From: Flavobacterium subsaxonicum WB 4.1-42 = DSM 21790
Lineage (GTDB): Bacteria; Bacteroidota; Bacteroidia; Flavobacteriales; Flavobacteriaceae
NCBI RefSeq assembly: GCF_000422725.1
Contig: NZ_KE383909.1
Coordinates: 1,163,178-1,227,177 of the forward strand
DNA length: 64,000 nucleotides
Direction: 5' to 3'
The notes beneath the pieces were generated by a model that did not search any database, was not told the origin of the DNA, and saw only the letters and a program-made list of their open reading frames with translations. Position numbers and translations under genes: made by a program. This document shows positions 1-7,322 of this stretch, piece by piece. How positions within the stretch are numbered: the first letter of the stretch is position 1; each line of letters begins with the position of its first letter.

Positions 1-681
1 ATCGTGTCAGACATTACTTTACGCCCCATTCCAAGCGTAAGCATCATCAACATCAATACCGTTAAAGGCACTACTACCGATGAGAAAGGTAACTTTACCC
101 TGGAGGCATCGGCAAACGATACTTTGCACGTATCGTACCTGGGTTATCAATCCATCAAGGTTCGTGTAACTAACGACTGGGTTAAGAGCGCCACCAATAC
201 TAAAATTCCGCTAACCGAAAGGGCTTACACGCTCGAAGAGGTAGTTATTAATAAATACAACCTTACCGGCTTTTTACAGGTAGACTCTAAACTTGCACCT
301 GTAAGGCAAAATTACCGTTATGCCATTGCGGGATTACCGCAGGGGTATGAGGGTGGCGATAATTCGCCTACGGCCTATAAAAAAATAGTGAGCTCTATTT
401 TTAACCCTGCCGATTTACTAAATAACATATTTGGTAAAAAGCCCAACGAAATGCGCAGGCTTAAGGAAATGAAAAAAGACGATACCGTGCGCAATGCACT
501 TGCTAATAAATTTGACCGCGAAACCCTTGCGGCCTTATTAGGCATTAGCAAAGAAGACATTGCCGATATATTGCAGCGTTGCAACTACTCTGAAGATTTT
601 GTAGCCTCTGCCAACGACCTCCAGATAATGGATGCCATTAGCGGCTGTTATGAAGAGTATAAAGCCATTAACCGCAAATAG
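1..681 (+). CDS. Carboxypeptidase-regulatory-like domain protein, 5' end cut by window
   Basis: The reading frame is open through base 1, so the ATG/GTG near position 4 is probably not the true start. The first ~70 residues match the CarboxypepD_reg-like beta-sandwich: a P-x-x-SV-x-I start, then KGTTTDEKGNF, then VSYLGYQS. In Bacteroidota this domain sits at the N-terminus of exported or outer-membrane proteins. The remaining ~150 residues are charged and helical, with no TonB plug or barrel, so this is a small stand-alone member and not a SusC protein. The specific role is unknown. It ends 3 nt before the convergent methyltransferase gene. Confidence 0.75.
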   Translation: MVSDITLRPIPSVSIININTVKGTTTDEKGNFTLEASANDTLHVSYLGYQSIKVRVTNDWVKSATNTKIPLTERAYTLEEVVINKYNLTGFLQVDSKLAPVRQNYRYAIAGLPQGYEGGDNSPTAYKKIVSSIFNPADLLNNIFGKKPNEMRRLKEMKKDDTVRNALANKFDRETLAALLGISKEDIADILQRCNYSEDFVASANDLQIMDAISGCYEEYKAINRK

Positions 682-684
682 GCA

Positions 685-1353
685 CTAAACAGGCTGCTCA
701 ATATATTTGCGCTTAATAAATTCGATATCCTTTATTGTTTTTTCTGCCCAGTCGATACGTTTTTCCAGCAATTCAGTTTCAGAAAGTTGCCACTTTACAT
801 CCGATTTTCGTAACCGGCTGCTAAGGTTTTGCAATATTATGGCTGCCGATGATGATATGTTGAGGCTTTCGGTAAAACCCATCATGGGTATTTTTAAAAA
901 CCCATCGGCATGGCTAAGCACTTCTTCAGTAAGGCCCAGCCTTTCGGTACCAAAAAATAATGCCGAGGGTTGCGAGATATCAAAATCATCAAGCAGGCAC
1001 GAATCTTCGTGCGGCGATGTGGCGATAATACGGTAGCCTTTTGCTTTTAATGCCCTTATACAGGCCGTAGTATTATCAAAACGGTTAACATCTACCCATT
1101 TCTGGGCACCAAGGGCAATTTCTTTATCAATCTTTTTTCCGTATTTTTCTTCCACCACATTTAGTTCCTGTATGCCAAAAACCTCGCAGGTGCGCAGTAC
1201 GGCACTGGTATTATGTAGCTGGAACAAATCTTCTATAGCAACCGTAAAGTGCTTGCTACGCTGCGCAAGCACCTCTAAAAAGCGGTCGCGGCGGCCTGTA
1301 GTTATAAAATTTTCGAGGTAGTTAAGGTAATCGGTATCAGAAGTATTTCGCAT
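685..1353 (-). CDS. trmH: SpoU/TrmH-family RNA 2'-O-methyltransferase
   Basis: SPOUT-fold enzyme, probably the tRNA Gm18 2'-O-ribose methyltransferase using S-adenosylmethionine. All three SpoU motifs are visible: NTSAVLRTCEVFG (motif 1, with the Asn and Arg), LFFGTERLGL (motif 2) and IPMMGFTESLNISSSAA (motif 3, which forms the cofactor knot). The start at 1353 (MRNTSDTDYL, 222 aa) is preferred over an upstream ATG at 1410, because the longer form would overlap the start of the divergent sigma factor gene. Length and motif order fit TrmH. Assignment to the family is secure, the exact substrate nucleotide less so. Confidence 0.85.
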   Translation of the reverse strand: MRNTSDTDYLNYLENFITTGRRDRFLEVLAQRSKHFTVAIEDLFQLHNTSAVLRTCEVFGIQELNVVEEKYGKKIDKEIALGAQKWVDVNRFDNTTACIRALKAKGYRIIATSPHEDSCLLDDFDISQPSALFFGTERLGLTEEVLSHADGFLKIPMMGFTESLNISSSAAIILQNLSSRLRKSDVKWQLSETELLEKRIDWAEKTIKDIEFIKRKYIEQPV

Positions 1354-1408
1354 CTGTATGTTAAAGTTTAAATCTTTTTTAGTAAATTCGGGTAACCAAA
1401 ATCCAACC

Positions 1409-1942
1409 ATGACACAGGAAGAATTACTTGAGCAAATCTACAAAAAAGACGGCAAAGCCTTTACTGCCCTTTACGACATGTATTCTAAAAGCCTTTACGG
1501 CGTTATATACAACCTTATAAAAGACAAAGAAGAGAGCGAAGACGTACTCCAGGAAGTATTTGTAAAAATATGGAAAAACATAGATTCTTACAACGAAAGT
1601 AAGGGCCGTTTTTTTACCTGGATACTCAACATTGCCCGCAATAGCTCTATAGACAGGCTTAGATCCAAGAGCCATAATAACAGTTTAAAAAACCTAAGTG
1701 CCGACAATTTCGTACATATTCTTGATCACAACACAAGTGTTACCAATAAGATAGACGCAATTGGCATTAGGGAGTTTATTAACAAGCTTAAACCAAAATG
1801 CATTAAACTTATCGATTTGCTTTTCTTTAAAGGCTATACCCAGCAGGAAGCCTCAGATGAGCTTGAGATACCTTTGGGCACTGTGAAGACTCAGAACAGA
1901 AATTGCATTAGTGAATTAAGAAACATCCTACAGGTACAATGA
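1409..1942 (+). CDS. ECF-like RNA polymerase sigma factor
   Basis: 177-residue sigma-70 family protein with only regions 2 and 4. Region 2 contains EDVLQEVFVKIWKN and the DNA-melting segment around FTWILNIARNSSIDRLRSK. Region 4 contains the helix-turn-helix GYTQQEASDELEIPLGTVKT. The ATG at 1409 is chosen because the domain begins directly after it. The gene overlaps the next one by 4 nt (ATGA), so the sigma factor and its putative anti-sigma are translationally coupled. This pairing resembles SigK/RskA. The signal that releases the sigma factor cannot be read from sequence. Confidence 0.88.
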   Translation: MTQEELLEQIYKKDGKAFTALYDMYSKSLYGVIYNLIKDKEESEDVLQEVFVKIWKNIDSYNESKGRFFTWILNIARNSSIDRLRSKSHNNSLKNLSADNFVHILDHNTSVTNKIDAIGIREFINKLKPKCIKLIDLLFFKGYTQQEASDELEIPLGTVKTQNRNCISELRNILQVQ

Positions 1943-2721
1943 ATACTGAAGAATACATCGCATCCGGAACCTTAGAATTTTATGTTTTCGGACTTTTATC
2001 TGAAGCCGAAAACAGGGAGGTTAAGCAGTTAGCCGACAAAGACGAAACCATACAGGCCGAAATACTTTCTATAGAAAAGGCGGTTATAAACCTATCCTAC
2101 TCTGTTGCGCCACATTTATCGGCCGCAAATTACGAGAAGATACGCCAGCAGCTTATAGAAAAACACAGCGGAGTGGTACAAATGGAACCTAAACGCGGCA
2201 TGAACCCATACATGGGCTGGGCTGCTGCCGTTATACTTACATTTGGCCTTGCCTACCAGTATTACCAAAATACAGAGGCTACCAAAGAAGTACAGGCTGC
2301 TACAGCCAAAACCTCTAAATTTGAGCAACTTGTTGCCAGCTTAGAGCAAAAAAATACTGAGACCGAGAAAGCGCTTGCCGTGGTTCGCGACAATGCCACC
2401 AGCATTATTAACCTTGCTGGTCAGGAAATTGCACCACAGGCTTACGCCAAAGTATACCTTAACAGAAACAAGAAAGAAATTTATGTAGACCTTGCCGGCC
2501 TGCCTACGCCACCCGATGGTAAGGTATACCAGATCTGGGCGCTTAAGTTAGACCCTCTTACTCCTACCAGCATTGGTGTTATTGCCGATAAAAATGCCAG
2601 CAGTGGTATTTTTAGAGTAGATAATAACGATGGTGCCGAGGCCTTTGGTATAACGCTGGAGCCTGCCGGTGGTAGTAAATCGCCTACACTGGAGCAGCTG
2701 TATACTTTAGGAAAAGTATAA
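1939..2721 (+). CDS. Anti-sigma factor, RskA-type
   Basis: 260-residue membrane protein expected to sequester the sigma factor encoded immediately upstream. The N-terminal ~75 residues form a zinc-less anti-sigma domain (SGTLEFYVFGLLSEAENREV). A single transmembrane helix follows at about residues 92-108, then a coiled-coil stretch (about 120-150). The C-terminal extracytoplasmic RskA domain includes YVDLAGLPTPPDGKVYQIWA and GSKSPTLEQL. Topology is therefore cytoplasmic binding domain, helix, periplasmic sensor. A hairpin terminator follows the stop codon, making a two-gene operon with the sigma factor. Confidence 0.87.
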   Translation: MNTEEYIASGTLEFYVFGLLSEAENREVKQLADKDETIQAEILSIEKAVINLSYSVAPHLSAANYEKIRQQLIEKHSGVVQMEPKRGMNPYMGWAAAVILTFGLAYQYYQNTEATKEVQAATAKTSKFEQLVASLEQKNTETEKALAVVRDNATSIINLAGQEIAPQAYAKVYLNRNKKEIYVDLAGLPTPPDGKVYQIWALKLDPLTPTSIGVIADKNASSGIFRVDNNDGAEAFGITLEPAGGSKSPTLEQLYTLGKV

Positions 2722-2749
2722 CACCCATTCCACAACAATATTTAATTGA

Positions 2750-2777
2750 GGGAGTCCAACAGGGCTTCCTTTTTTTA
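2750..2777 (+). terminator. Intrinsic terminator after anti-sigma gene
   Basis: Stem GGGAGTCC / GGGCTTCC (8 bp with two G-T wobbles), loop AACA, followed by nine T residues. It closes the sigma/anti-sigma operon. Confidence 0.8.
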
Positions 2778-2818
2778 TGCACGCTTTTTAATTAGCGCAA
2801 ACTTTGCTAAATTTGAAT

Positions 2819-3508
2819 ATGAAAAAAGTTGTAGTACTTAGTGGCGCAGGCATTAGCGCCGAAAGCGGCATTAGCACCTTTAGGGATGCCGGTGGTTTGT
2901 GGGAAGGGCACGATGTTATGGAAGTGGCTTCGCCGGAAGGCTGGCGCAACAACCCGGCATTGGTGCTGGATTTTTACAACAAACGCCGTAAACAGCTTTT
3001 TGAGGTACAGCCCAACAGGGCGCATTTTACTGTTGCCGAATTAGAAGCCGATTTTGAGGTTACCGTTATTACCCAAAACGTAGACGACCTGCACGAACGC
3101 GCCGGCAGCACCAATGTATTGCACCTGCACGGCGAACTTTTAAAGGCGCGCAGCGTTTACAATACTTTAGATATTATAGATTTTACAGGCGATATTAACC
3201 TGGGCGACCTGCACACCGATGGGCACCAGCTACGCCCGCATATTGTGTGGTTTGGCGAGGCTGTACCAGCTATTGAACTTGCCGTACCGCTTGTAGAAGA
3301 AGCAGATTATGTTATTGTAATTGGCACATCATTACAGGTGTATCCTGCAGCGGGTCTGCTGGATTTTGCAAAACCTGACGCTGCCGTATTTTACATAGAC
3401 CCCAAGCCTGCCGGGATACCCAATTTGCACAACCCGCTGGAGGTTTTTCCGTTACTGGCAAGTGAGGGTATGGAGTTAGTGGCGGGGAGATTGAAGGCTG
3501 ATAAATAA
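2819..3508 (+). CDS. cobB: Sir2-family NAD-dependent protein deacylase lacking zinc cysteines
   Basis: Sirtuin of 229 residues. NAD-binding motifs are GAGISAESGI, TQNVDDLHERAGS and GTSLQVYPAAGL, and the catalytic His is in HLHGE. The class III Y-x-x-R pair (YNKRR), which recognises succinyl/malonyl-lysine, is present. The segment between HLHGE and IVWFGE, where the small domain normally holds four zinc-binding cysteines, contains no cysteine. The ATG at 2819 starts the Rossmann strand; an upstream alternative at 2804 adds only five residues. A TAnnTTTG match (TAAATTTG, 2808-2815) lies 3 nt before the ATG, so a very short or absent leader is possible. Confidence 0.88.
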   Translation: MKKVVVLSGAGISAESGISTFRDAGGLWEGHDVMEVASPEGWRNNPALVLDFYNKRRKQLFEVQPNRAHFTVAELEADFEVTVITQNVDDLHERAGSTNVLHLHGELLKARSVYNTLDIIDFTGDINLGDLHTDGHQLRPHIVWFGEAVPAIELAVPLVEEADYVIVIGTSLQVYPAAGLLDFAKPDAAVFYIDPKPAGIPNLHNPLEVFPLLASEGMELVAGRLKADK

Positions 3509-3547
3509 TGGATTATCAAATCTAATACATTTTATAATTTCATTATC

Positions 3548-3700
3548 ATGAACAATTGTCATCAAAACACCAATGAAGAACTTCATATTACTTTGTTGAA
3601 AAAAGCAATTAATGAAGGCATTGATAGCGGGAGAGCAACTGATTTTGAACCTAAAAAACATCTTGCATTATTAAAAGTCCATAAGGTTAAGAAAAGATAA
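3548..3700 (+). CDS. Small ParD-like antitoxin-type protein, orphan
   Basis: A 50-residue frame, ATG to TAA. The core LLKKAINEGIDSGRATDFEPKKHL resembles the C-terminal toxin-binding segment of ParD/RHH-type antitoxins (x-ALxEGxxSGxxxxFDxxxFL). No ParE-type toxin gene follows: the next gene is purB after about 90 nt that contain purB's own promoter. It could be a solitary antitoxin, a remnant of a toxin-antitoxin pair, or an unrelated small protein. Called from the motif only. Confidence 0.5.
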   Translation: MNNCHQNTNEELHITLLKKAINEGIDSGRATDFEPKKHLALLKVHKVKKR

Positions 3701-3751
3701 ACCTTTTCAATTTTAATAAACCATCCCCTTTCAATATTCTGCATAAAACCC

Positions 3752-3759
3752 TATATTTG
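3752..3759 (+). promoter_or_regulatory. purB promoter, -7 element
   Basis: TATATTTG matches the Bacteroidota -7 consensus TAnnTTTG exactly and lies 28 nt before the purB ATG. Confidence 0.6.
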
Positions 3760-3787
3760 CGCGCATAAATACAACAACAGAATATTT

Positions 3788-5140
3788 ATGCAACAATTAT
3801 CTGAACTGAATGCAATATCGCCAATAGATGGCAGGTACAGGGGCAAAACTGTATCTTTAGCGCCTTATTTTTCTGAACAGGCCCTTATAAAATACCGTGT
3901 TTTAGTAGAAGTAGAATATTTTATAGCGCTTTGCGAATTGCCTTTGCCGCAGCTTACCGGTGTTAACAAAAACACTTTTGAGCCACTGCGCAACATCTAC
4001 AAAAACTTTACTGCAGATGATGCACAACAGATAAAAGAAATAGAAAAAACTACCAACCACGATGTTAAAGCCGTGGAATATTTTATAAAAAGCGAATTTG
4101 ATAAACTTGGGCTTGATGCGTATAAAGAGTTTATACACTTTGGCTTAACCTCTCAGGATATTAACAACACTGCTATTCCGCTTTCTACCAAAGAGGCTTT
4201 CCAGGATGTATACATGCCCTCTTTAATTAGTGTTATCTCTAAATTAAAAGAGCTTAGCATAGAGTGGATGGATATACCTATGCTGGCACGCACGCACGGG
4301 CAGCCCGCATCGCCAACGCGTTTGGGTAAAGAAATACAGGTTTTTGTAGAGCGATTAGAAGAGCAATTGCGCTACCTTAACAACATACCTTTCGCGGCTA
4401 AATTTGGCGGCGCTACCGGTAATTTTAATGCCCACTTTGTGGCTTACCCTAAAACGGACTGGAAGCAATTTGGTAACGATTTTGTTGAAGGCAATCTTGG
4501 GTTAAAACACTCGTTCCCCACTACTCAAATTGAGCATTACGACCATTTTGCTGCGTTTTTTGATGCCCTAAAACGCATCAATACTATCCTTATTGATCTT
4601 GACCGCGATATCTGGACGTACGTATCAATGGATTATTTTAAGCAAAAAATTAAGGCCGGAGAAATTGGATCGTCGGCTATGCCGCACAAGGTAAACCCTA
4701 TCGATTTCGAAAATTCTGAAGGTAACTTAGGTATTGCCAATGCTATTTTTGAGCACCTTTCGGCTAAACTGCCAATATCAAGGCTGCAACGCGACCTCAC
4801 CGATAGTACCGTGCTTAGAAACGTAGGTGTGCCTATTGGCCATACCATAATTGCTTTTGAGGCTACCCTTAAGGGTCTTAATAAATTATTGCTTAATGCA
4901 GATAAATTTGCCGAAGACCTGGAAAAAAACTGGGCTGTAGTTGCAGAGGCAATACAAACAATACTTCGCCGTGAGGCCTACCCTAACCCGTATGAGGCAT
5001 TAAAAGACCTTACCCGTACCAATACGGTTATCGATAAAAATGCTATCCATACCTTTATCAACTCACTTAACGTGACAGATGAAGTTAGGGCAGAATTACT
5101 GCACATTACCCCCGCTAATTATTTGGGTATAAACCCATAG
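3788..5140 (+). CDS. purB: Adenylosuccinate lyase
   Basis: 450-residue member of the fumarase/aspartase superfamily. It catalyses two beta-eliminations in purine synthesis: SAICAR to AICAR plus fumarate, and adenylosuccinate to AMP plus fumarate. The signature loop GSSAMPHKVNPIDFENSEGN carries the catalytic Ser. The conserved HFGLTSQDINNTA and ARTHGQPASPTRLGKE segments line the active site. Length and the AISPIDGRYRGK start are those of the E. coli-type PurB. It is monocistronic, with its own promoter upstream and a long hairpin downstream. Confidence 0.97.
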   Translation: MQQLSELNAISPIDGRYRGKTVSLAPYFSEQALIKYRVLVEVEYFIALCELPLPQLTGVNKNTFEPLRNIYKNFTADDAQQIKEIEKTTNHDVKAVEYFIKSEFDKLGLDAYKEFIHFGLTSQDINNTAIPLSTKEAFQDVYMPSLISVISKLKELSIEWMDIPMLARTHGQPASPTRLGKEIQVFVERLEEQLRYLNNIPFAAKFGGATGNFNAHFVAYPKTDWKQFGNDFVEGNLGLKHSFPTTQIEHYDHFAAFFDALKRINTILIDLDRDIWTYVSMDYFKQKIKAGEIGSSAMPHKVNPIDFENSEGNLGIANAIFEHLSAKLPISRLQRDLTDSTVLRNVGVPIGHTIIAFEATLKGLNKLLLNADKFAEDLEKNWAVVAEAIQTILRREAYPNPYEALKDLTRTNTVIDKNAIHTFINSLNVTDEVRAELLHITPANYLGINP

Positions 5141-5149
5141 CATTAAATA

Positions 5150-5191
5150 TGTATCTATAGATTTGGTTATACAATCAAATCTATAGATACA
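5150..5191. terminator. Long perfect hairpin after purB
   Basis: Perfect 16-bp inverted repeat (arm TGTATCTATAGATTTG) around a 10-nt loop, 10 nt after the purB stop. There is no strong T-tract, so it may end or stabilise the purB transcript. Confidence 0.5.
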
Positions 5192-5322
5192 ATTATACAT
5201 CTGCTTATTATTTAAAGATTGCAATACAACAGAAATGTATAATTTTGTAAGTATCCCACGCTAAATCGCAACTTGTTATTTAGGAATAAATTCATAGATT
5301 TGGGCACAAATTAACCCTCCCT

Positions 5323-6588
5323 ATGAAAAAATTATTATTCCTAACAGCAGTAGTGTCGCTACTGTTTTCCTGCAACAACGATGATGACAGTAGTACTCCA
5401 TCGCTACCATGCCTTGTAAGCAGTACCGTAACACTGGAAACCCAGGCACAGGTAGATGCCTTTGCCGCCTCTAACTATTGCTCTGTAAATGGCGACCTTG
5501 TTATTGGGTCGTATTACGACCAAACAAATATTACAGATATATCCGGCCTTGAAAACATAACCGATGTAAGTGGCGCGTTAATTATAAGGGGCAATTCCAG
5601 CCTTACCAGCCTGGAAGGGCTGCATAACCTTAAATATGCCAAATCTATTGAGATTACATCCAATTCTATTACAGACCTTGAGGGACTACGTTTATTAGAA
5701 AGCGTAAACGACCCACATGGCTATTTAATAGTTAAGGATAATCCGGCGCTTAAAAACGTTAACGGTTTAGAAAAAATGACAAAAATAGCATGGTTACAAT
5801 TAAACAATAATGCTAATTTAGAAAGTTTGTCTGGCCTTAAAAATTTGTCTCAGGCCGATAATGTAGATATAAGAAACTGCGTTAAATTAACATCGCTTGA
5901 AGGATTAAATAATGCTAATATAGGTGGCTCACTATACATAGAAAATAATGCTGCCCTTACATCTGTAGCCGCTCTTACAAACGTTACCACAATTGATGGT
6001 TTTGTATTAAATGGTAACAGCAGCCTTACATCTTTAGACGGCCTTAAAATTAGTACCGTTAAATACTTGGCTATTAATAATAATGCTAACCTCGCATCAA
6101 TACAAGGATTAAACAATTTAACCGGCAGCGTTGATGAGCTTGTAGTATCAGAAAATGATAAACTAACGTCGCTTAACGGACTGCAGGGCGTTACTACAAT
6201 TAAAAAATTATCTATAGAAAACAACGATGCACTTGCATCGTTACAAGGATTGCAAAATTTACAAACCGCTAACCGTATTGATATACTGCACAATAGTGCA
6301 TTAACAACTATTGTACAACTGTCATCGCTAACCCAAATAAATACAGCACCAAATTTTGAATATCAGGCAGGCTTACATGTATCCGGAAATGATTCTTTAA
6401 CGTCGCTTAACGGACTGCAAAATATTAATCCTTACCAGGGAGAGTTATATGTAACATATAATGCATCACTTCAGGATCTTTGTGCTATAAGTGCGCTTAC
6501 AGCTATCGGATCTGGTGTGTATATTTATCTTGAATACAATTTAAATAATGTAACTGTTGCCGATATCAATGCCGGCAATTGTAATTAA
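5323..6588 (+). CDS. Leucine-rich-repeat surface lipoprotein
   Basis: 421 residues. The N-terminus MKKLLFLTAVVSLLFSC is an SPII signal with the lipidated Cys at residue 17, followed by an acidic NNDDDSS run of the kind linked to surface export in Bacteroidota. The mature protein is a run of irregular 22-25-residue repeats with the pattern LTSLxGLxNLxxxxxLxIxNNxxL, resembling the Receptor-L/LRR_5 solenoid fold. It probably binds a ligand or polymer at the cell surface; no catalytic motif is seen. The promoter TAGATTTG (5295-5302) matches TAnnTTTG. It may be cell-surface adhesive, but no substrate can be named. Confidence 0.82.
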   Translation: MKKLLFLTAVVSLLFSCNNDDDSSTPSLPCLVSSTVTLETQAQVDAFAASNYCSVNGDLVIGSYYDQTNITDISGLENITDVSGALIIRGNSSLTSLEGLHNLKYAKSIEITSNSITDLEGLRLLESVNDPHGYLIVKDNPALKNVNGLEKMTKIAWLQLNNNANLESLSGLKNLSQADNVDIRNCVKLTSLEGLNNANIGGSLYIENNAALTSVAALTNVTTIDGFVLNGNSSLTSLDGLKISTVKYLAINNNANLASIQGLNNLTGSVDELVVSENDKLTSLNGLQGVTTIKKLSIENNDALASLQGLQNLQTANRIDILHNSALTTIVQLSSLTQINTAPNFEYQAGLHVSGNDSLTSLNGLQNINPYQGELYVTYNASLQDLCAISALTAIGSGVYIYLEYNLNNVTVADINAGNCN

Positions 6589-6622
6589 AATATATTTAGG
6601 GCAATTGCCTTAAATAAATGTT

Positions 6623-6714
6623 AAAGCCTGTTTAAATTTATTTCGTAAGAATTTTAATAGCTTATTTTTGAAAGAAGCGAAAATTCTGCGGAAGCATAAA
6701 TTTAAACAGGCTTT
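6623..6714. repeat. Long imperfect inverted repeat between LRR gene and kefF-like gene
   Basis: Outer arms of 19 bp are perfect (AAAGCCTGTTTAAATTTAT / ATAAATTTAAACAGGCTTT). The ~54-nt interior contains further complementary blocks (AGAATTTT / AAAATTCT). A TAnnTTTG match (TATTTTTG, 6663-6670) sits in the loop, so the right arm plus its T-run would be at the start of the downstream transcript, 4 nt before its ATG. Confidence 0.6.
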
Positions 6715-6718
6715 TTAT

Positions 6719-7321
6719 ATGACCAACAAGATACTTATAATCTTTGCTCACCCGCTGTTCGAGAAATCGAACGCTAATGATGCGTTGGTAAAAAACATTC
6801 CTGTATCGGACAATATTACGTTTCATGACCTTTACCAGGAATATCCTGAGTTTGATGTTGATGTTAAACGCGAGCAGGAACTCCTGACTCAGCACGATAT
6901 TATTATCTGGCACCACCCTATGTACTGGTACAGCTGCCCCCCGCTTTTAAAGCAATGGATAGACCTTGTTTTAGAGCACGGCTGGGCCTATGGCCGCGAG
7001 GGTTTTGCCCTTAAAGGCAAACTCCTGCTGCAATCTATTACCACCGGGGGCAAAAAAGAAAACTACTGCCCTACCGGTAAAGACGGTTTTACTATCCTGC
7101 AATTAATGGAACCCTTTTGCCAAACGGCCAAGGTTTGCAACATGAAATACCTGCCCCCTTTTGTGGTGTACGGCACGCACTCTATGGATGCCGATGGTTT
7201 AACCAAATACGGCACAATGTACGGCCAGATGCTGCAACATCTTGAACAGAAGGATTTAGACCTTGCAGAACTTAGCAATTTTTCTTATTTTAACGATTAC
7301 ATACAAACTAAAATAACCTAA
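6719..7321 (+). CDS. NAD(P)H quinone oxidoreductase, KefF-like ancillary protein
   Basis: Flavodoxin-fold FMN enzyme of 200 residues (Flavodoxin_2 family). IIFAHPLFEKSNAN forms the FMN phosphate loop, and HPMYWYS with PPLLKQWID form the second flavin-contact region of the KefF/MdaB group. The ATG at 6719 begins the first beta-strand; an upstream TTG frame only reads through the hairpin. It ends 1 nt before the antiporter gene, so the two are coupled. In E. coli KefF binds and activates KefC, so this protein is inferred to be both a quinone reductase and a regulator of the next gene's product. Confidence 0.87.
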   Translation: MTNKILIIFAHPLFEKSNANDALVKNIPVSDNITFHDLYQEYPEFDVDVKREQELLTQHDIIIWHHPMYWYSCPPLLKQWIDLVLEHGWAYGREGFALKGKLLLQSITTGGKKENYCPTGKDGFTILQLMEPFCQTAKVCNMKYLPPFVVYGTHSMDADGLTKYGTMYGQMLQHLEQKDLDLAELSNFSYFNDYIQTKIT

Positions 7322-7322
7322 C

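Noticed and set aside
1354..1410. Upstream start for the SpoU methyltransferase and matching upstream start for the sigma factor
   Set aside because: Both extensions would make the divergent genes overlap at their 5' ends and add residues outside the domains.
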